DNA of 9,499 nucleotides from MAG-120531 sp029242825 (GTDB taxonomy: Bacteria > Bacteroidota > Bacteroidia > Flavobacteriales > Flavobacteriaceae), in NCBI GenBank assembly GCA_029242825.1, contig JAQWTF010000016.1, positions 1 through 9,499 on the forward strand, given 5' to 3'. The first letter of the stretch is position 1; every line of letters begins with the position of its first letter. Below are positions 6,979-9,499 of this stretch, piece by piece. The notes beneath the pieces are model-generated. The model was given only the letters and a program-made list of their open reading frames with translations, was not told the origin of the DNA and searched no databases. Made by a program: the position numbers and the translations under genes.

Positions 6979-8313
6979 ATGGAAACGATTATTCTGATTG
7001 TATTTATTGTAGGTTATCTAGCAATTACTTTAGAGCATAACCTCAAGATTGACAAACTGATCCCTGCCTTGGCCATGATGGCTATTCTATGGGCAGTAAT
7101 TGCACTTACTCACATGGATGTTTTTGAGGTAGACACTGCACTCAGAAAATTAGTACCTACCCATATAGAGGAAATATTGCTGCATCATCTTGGGAAAACA
7201 GCTGAGATCTTAGTCTTCCTGCTCGGAGCTATGACCATTGTAGAGATTATTGATTACTTTGACGGGTTTTCTACCATTAAAGGATTTATTAAATTTAAAA
7301 AGAAGTCCAAATTATTGTGGTTGTTTTCTATTCTAGCATTTATTTTATCTGCTATTATTGACAATTTAACGGCTACAATAGTGCTTATTACCATCCTTCA
7401 AAAAGTCATTAAGGACAAAGAAACGCGTATGTGGTTTGCTGGAATGGTGATTGTTGCTGCAAATGCTGGTGGGGCTTGGTCTCCTATTGGAGATGTAACC
7501 ACCACCATGTTGTGGATTGCCAACAAGGTGTCTGCTTTACAATTGGTAGAGCATGTTTTATTGCCATCTATTGTTTGTATGGTGATCCCTACTTTAATTG
7601 CTACCCGTTTTAAAGCTTTTAAAGGTAATATAGAGGCAGATCCTTCAGAAGAAGATAGCCCTAAATCAAGACATGGTGCTACCATGCTTTACCTAGGTTT
7701 AACAGCGATTATATTTGTGCCTTTCTTTAAAACTATTACACACTTACCTCCATACGTGGGAATGATGCTTTCTTTGGCTGTTGTAGCCACTTTTGCTGAG
7801 ATATATTCTAGTTCTAAATTCTCATTATCTGACGTAGATGGGAAGAGTCAGGCGGCTGGTCACCACAGTCCTGTACACCATTCATTATCTAAAATTGAGT
7901 TGCCTAGTATTTTATTCTTTTTAGGGATACTTTTGGCCGTTGCAGCTTTAGAATCGCTTGGAATGCTTTTCCACTTCGCAGAGGGTTTAAACGCAGCCAT
8001 TCCTAATTCAGATGTTGTGGTATTGTTATTAGGTGCAGGTTCTGCAGTGATTGACAATGTGCCTTTAGTGGCTGCTAGTATTGGTATGTTCTCTGAAGGA
8101 TTAGACAATCCTTTATGGCACTTTATTGCTTACTCTGCAGGAACAGGGGGTAGTATGCTTATCATTGGTTCCGCTGCTGGTGTTGTAGCTATGGGAATGG
8201 AAAAAATAGATTTCTTCTGGTACTTCAAAAATATTGCTTGGTTGGCACTAATTGGCTTCTTAAGTGGTGGTTTAGCGTTCATTTTATTGAGAGATTTTGT
8301 GTTAAACGCATAA
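6979..8313 (+). CDS. nhaD: Na+/H+ antiporter, NhaD family
   Basis: This inner-membrane antiporter exports Na+ (and often Li+) in exchange for H+, for salt tolerance and pH homeostasis. It has 444 residues and many hydrophobic segments, roughly 11-13 by eye. Family marks: the N-terminal GYLAITLEHNLKIDKLIPAL stretch (12-31), the first half-repeat motif SAIIDNLTATIV with D128/N129, the strongly conserved AANAGGAWSPIGDVTTT run (160-176), the matching second-half motif SAVIDNVPLVAAS with D359/N360, and YSAGTGGSMLIIGSAAG (385-401). The two Asp-Asn motifs in duplicated halves are typical of the ion transporter (ArsB/NhaD) superfamily. The start ATG is the first in frame and gives a normal N-terminal helix. 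A hydrophilic loop at about 281-305 carries a histidine cluster, H295, H296, H300 and H301. exbB follows after 49 bp on the same strand with no terminator seen, so they may share a transcript. Confidence 0.94.
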   Translation: METIILIVFIVGYLAITLEHNLKIDKLIPALAMMAILWAVIALTHMDVFEVDTALRKLVPTHIEEILLHHLGKTAEILVFLLGAMTIVEIIDYFDGFSTIKGFIKFKKKSKLLWLFSILAFILSAIIDNLTATIVLITILQKVIKDKETRMWFAGMVIVAANAGGAWSPIGDVTTTMLWIANKVSALQLVEHVLLPSIVCMVIPTLIATRFKAFKGNIEADPSEEDSPKSRHGATMLYLGLTAIIFVPFFKTITHLPPYVGMMLSLAVVATFAEIYSSSKFSLSDVDGKSQAAGHHSPVHHSLSKIELPSILFFLGILLAVAALESLGMLFHFAEGLNAAIPNSDVVVLLLGAGSAVIDNVPLVAASIGMFSEGLDNPLWHFIAYSAGTGGSMLIIGSAAGVVAMGMEKIDFFWYFKNIAWLALIGFLSGGLAFILLRDFVLNA

Positions 8314-8362
8314 TTTATTTCATTTTCTTACGTTAGCTTATACATTAATTCGATTCTATTTT

Positions 8363-9046
8363 ATGCAAGACAACTTGGTTAATAACAACCTAGAGGTTGC
8401 GGCTTCTAGTGAAAAAACCCTATCCATTATAGACCTCATTTTTAATGGTGGTGCGGGTAGCGTATTTATCATGGGCTTACTTTTTATCCTTTTAGCGGTG
8501 GCGCTTTATATTTATTTTGAACGTCTTTTTGCTATAAAAGCAGCTGCTAAAATAGACGCTAATTTCATGAATCAGATAAAGGACTATATCAGTAATGGTA
8601 AAATAGATGCAGCAAAATCACTTTGCGCTCAAACAGATTCTCCCGTAGCCAGGCTTACTGAAAAAGGGGTGTCTAGAATTGGAAAGCCTTTAGATGACAT
8701 TAACACTGCCATTGAGAACGCAGGTACTTTAGAGGTGTATAAATTAGAGAAGAATGTAAGTGTACTGGCTACAGTAGCTGGTGCTGCACCCATGATTGGG
8801 TTTTTAGGTACAGTAATTGGAATGATATTGGCTTTTCATGAAATGGCTACCTCTGGTGGACAAGCAGAGATGGGGGCGCTAGCTTCTGGTATTTATACTG
8901 CAATGACCACTACAGTGGGTGGTTTAGTAGTGGGTATTATAGCCTATATTGGTTACAACCATTTGGTGAATATGACCAATAAAGTGGTGCACAGTATGGA
9001 AGCTAACGCGGTAGATTTCTTAGACTTATTGAACGAACCTGTCTAG
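8363..9046 (+). CDS. exbB: MotA/TolQ/ExbB proton channel family protein
   Basis: This inner-membrane stator forms, with ExbD, an ion-conducting motor that drives TonB-dependent outer-membrane uptake. The 227 residues hold three hydrophobic segments (about 33-53, 133-157, 176-198), the family topology, with a polar cytoplasmic stretch between the first two. Conserved marks are IGFLGTVIGMI (145-155, T150 at the usual channel threonine) and TAMTTTVGGLVVGIIAY (179-195). By eye, T184 aligns with Thr181 of E. coli ExbB, but T179 stands where E. coli has Glu176. TolQ would be an alternative, but the ExbD- and TonB-like genes that follow favour ExbB. The ATG at 8363 lies after an A/T-rich 49-bp gap behind nhaD. 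Confidence 0.9.
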   Translation: MQDNLVNNNLEVAASSEKTLSIIDLIFNGGAGSVFIMGLLFILLAVALYIYFERLFAIKAAAKIDANFMNQIKDYISNGKIDAAKSLCAQTDSPVARLTEKGVSRIGKPLDDINTAIENAGTLEVYKLEKNVSVLATVAGAAPMIGFLGTVIGMILAFHEMATSGGQAEMGALASGIYTAMTTTVGGLVVGIIAYIGYNHLVNMTNKVVHSMEANAVDFLDLLNEPV

Positions 9047-9051
9047 TTTAT

Positions 9052-9438
9052 ATGAAGTTAAAAGGTAGAAATAAAATCAGTCCAGAATTTAGTATGTCTT
9101 CTATGACAGACATTGTATTTCTGCTACTCATATTTTTTTTATTGACTTCTAACAGCCCAAATGCTCTGGACTTAATTTTGCCCAAAGCCAAAGGTAAAAC
9201 CACCAACACCCAACAAGTTTCGGTAAGTATTGACGCGGACTTAAGGTATTTTGTGAACGAAAAGTTAGTGGAACAGGCTCAGTTAGAAGCTGTTTTAATT
9301 CAGGAGTTGTCTGCTCAAGAGGCCCCTACAATTATCCTAAGGGCTGCAGAATCCATTGCGATAAAAGAGGCTGTATTTGTTATGGATGTAGCCAACAGAA
9401 ACCAATTCAAGGTAATCCTTGCAGTAAGGCCAAATTAA
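9052..9438 (+). CDS. exbD: Biopolymer transport protein ExbD/TolR family
   Basis: Partner of ExbB in the TonB-energising motor: one membrane helix plus a small periplasmic domain. The 128 residues are slightly shorter than E. coli ExbD (141). A basic N-terminus (MKLKGRNK) is followed by the hallmark SMTDIVFLLLIFFLLTS at 17-33. D20 sits at the position of the essential proton-carrying Asp25 of E. coli ExbD. The periplasmic part ends with the family-like ILRAAESIAIKEAVFVMDVAN segment. It begins 5 bases after the exbB stop, and its TAA overlaps the next ATG (TAATG), so the genes form a tight operon. A TolR role cannot be excluded from sequence, but a TonB-like protein follows. Confidence 0.92.
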   Translation: MKLKGRNKISPEFSMSSMTDIVFLLLIFFLLTSNSPNALDLILPKAKGKTTNTQQVSVSIDADLRYFVNEKLVEQAQLEAVLIQELSAQEAPTIILRAAESIAIKEAVFVMDVANRNQFKVILAVRPN

Positions 9439-9499
9439 TGGCGTTTTTACAAACCACATACGAGAGAAAATCTTTTTGGACCACCGCTTTTATTCTATT
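9438..9499 (+). CDS. TonB-like energy transducer, N-terminal fragment cut by the window edge
   Basis: Twenty codons are visible from the ATG at 9438-9440, which overlaps the exbD stop by one base (TAATG). The translation begins MAFLQTTYERKSFWTTAFIL: a short polar, charged stretch leading into a hydrophobic segment, as in the cytoplasmic tail and membrane anchor of TonB proteins. In flavobacteria a TonB-family protein often follows exbB-exbD, which supports the call. The periplasmic Pro-rich region and C-terminal domain lie outside the window, so the family is inferred mainly from context. Confidence 0.65.
   Translation, partial: MAFLQTTYERKSFWTTAFIL

Noticed and set aside
7398..8108. Minus-strand frames of 95 and 82 codons opposite nhaD
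   Set aside because: They are antisense to conserved NhaD helices and show no start signals or motifs of their own.
8314..8362. Possible separate exbB promoter in the nhaD-exbB gap
   Set aside because: I found no TAnnTTTG box or terminator-like hairpin in these 49 A/T-rich bases, so co-transcription from nhaD is simpler.

Overview
The window looks like a piece of core chromosome from a marine or salt-tolerant member of the Bacteroidota, most likely Flavobacteriia. The evidence is low-GC DNA, A/T-rich start regions without Shine-Dalgarno sequences, -7 boxes of the TAnnTTTG type, a NhaD-type Na+/H+ antiporter, and an ExbB-ExbD-TonB cluster directly behind it. There are seven genes, two of them cut by the window edges. 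I see no tRNA, rRNA, insertion sequence, CRISPR array or phage gene.

Left part (1-5427, minus strand): the two subunits of NADPH-type glutamate synthase (GOGAT). gltB (1502 codons) is transcribed first. gltD follows after only 4 bases and runs off the left edge after 304 codons. GltB releases ammonia from glutamine and makes glutamate on its FMN. GltD supplies the electrons from NADPH through FAD and Fe-S clusters. Just upstream of gltB lies a good Bacteroidota promoter match (TTG-N21-TATTTTTG), overlapped by a 30-bp near-perfect inverted repeat that looks like an operator.

Middle (5589-6731, minus strand): a complete acyl-CoA dehydrogenase gene of about 380 codons with both family signatures and the catalytic glutamate. 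It lies upstream of gltB on the same strand but seems to be its own unit: 161 bp, a weak hairpin and the gltB promoter lie between them.

Divergent spacer (6732-6978): 247 bp between the acyl-CoA dehydrogenase and nhaD. It holds a perfect 30-bp palindrome next to a -7 box for the dehydrogenase, a separate -7 box for nhaD, and a dyad just after the predicted nhaD transcript start.

Right part (6979-9499, plus strand): nhaD, then exbB, exbD and the first 20 codons of a TonB-like protein. The last three are packed tightly (5-bp gap, then a 1-bp stop/start overlap). ExbB/ExbD form the ion-driven motor that energises TonB for outer-membrane uptake. NhaD exchanges Na+ for H+ across the same membrane, so the cluster joins ion homeostasis to ion-powered transport.

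I do not find a new multi-gene system. The most interesting signals are non-coding: two strong inverted repeats at promoters (5431-5460 and 6764-6793).
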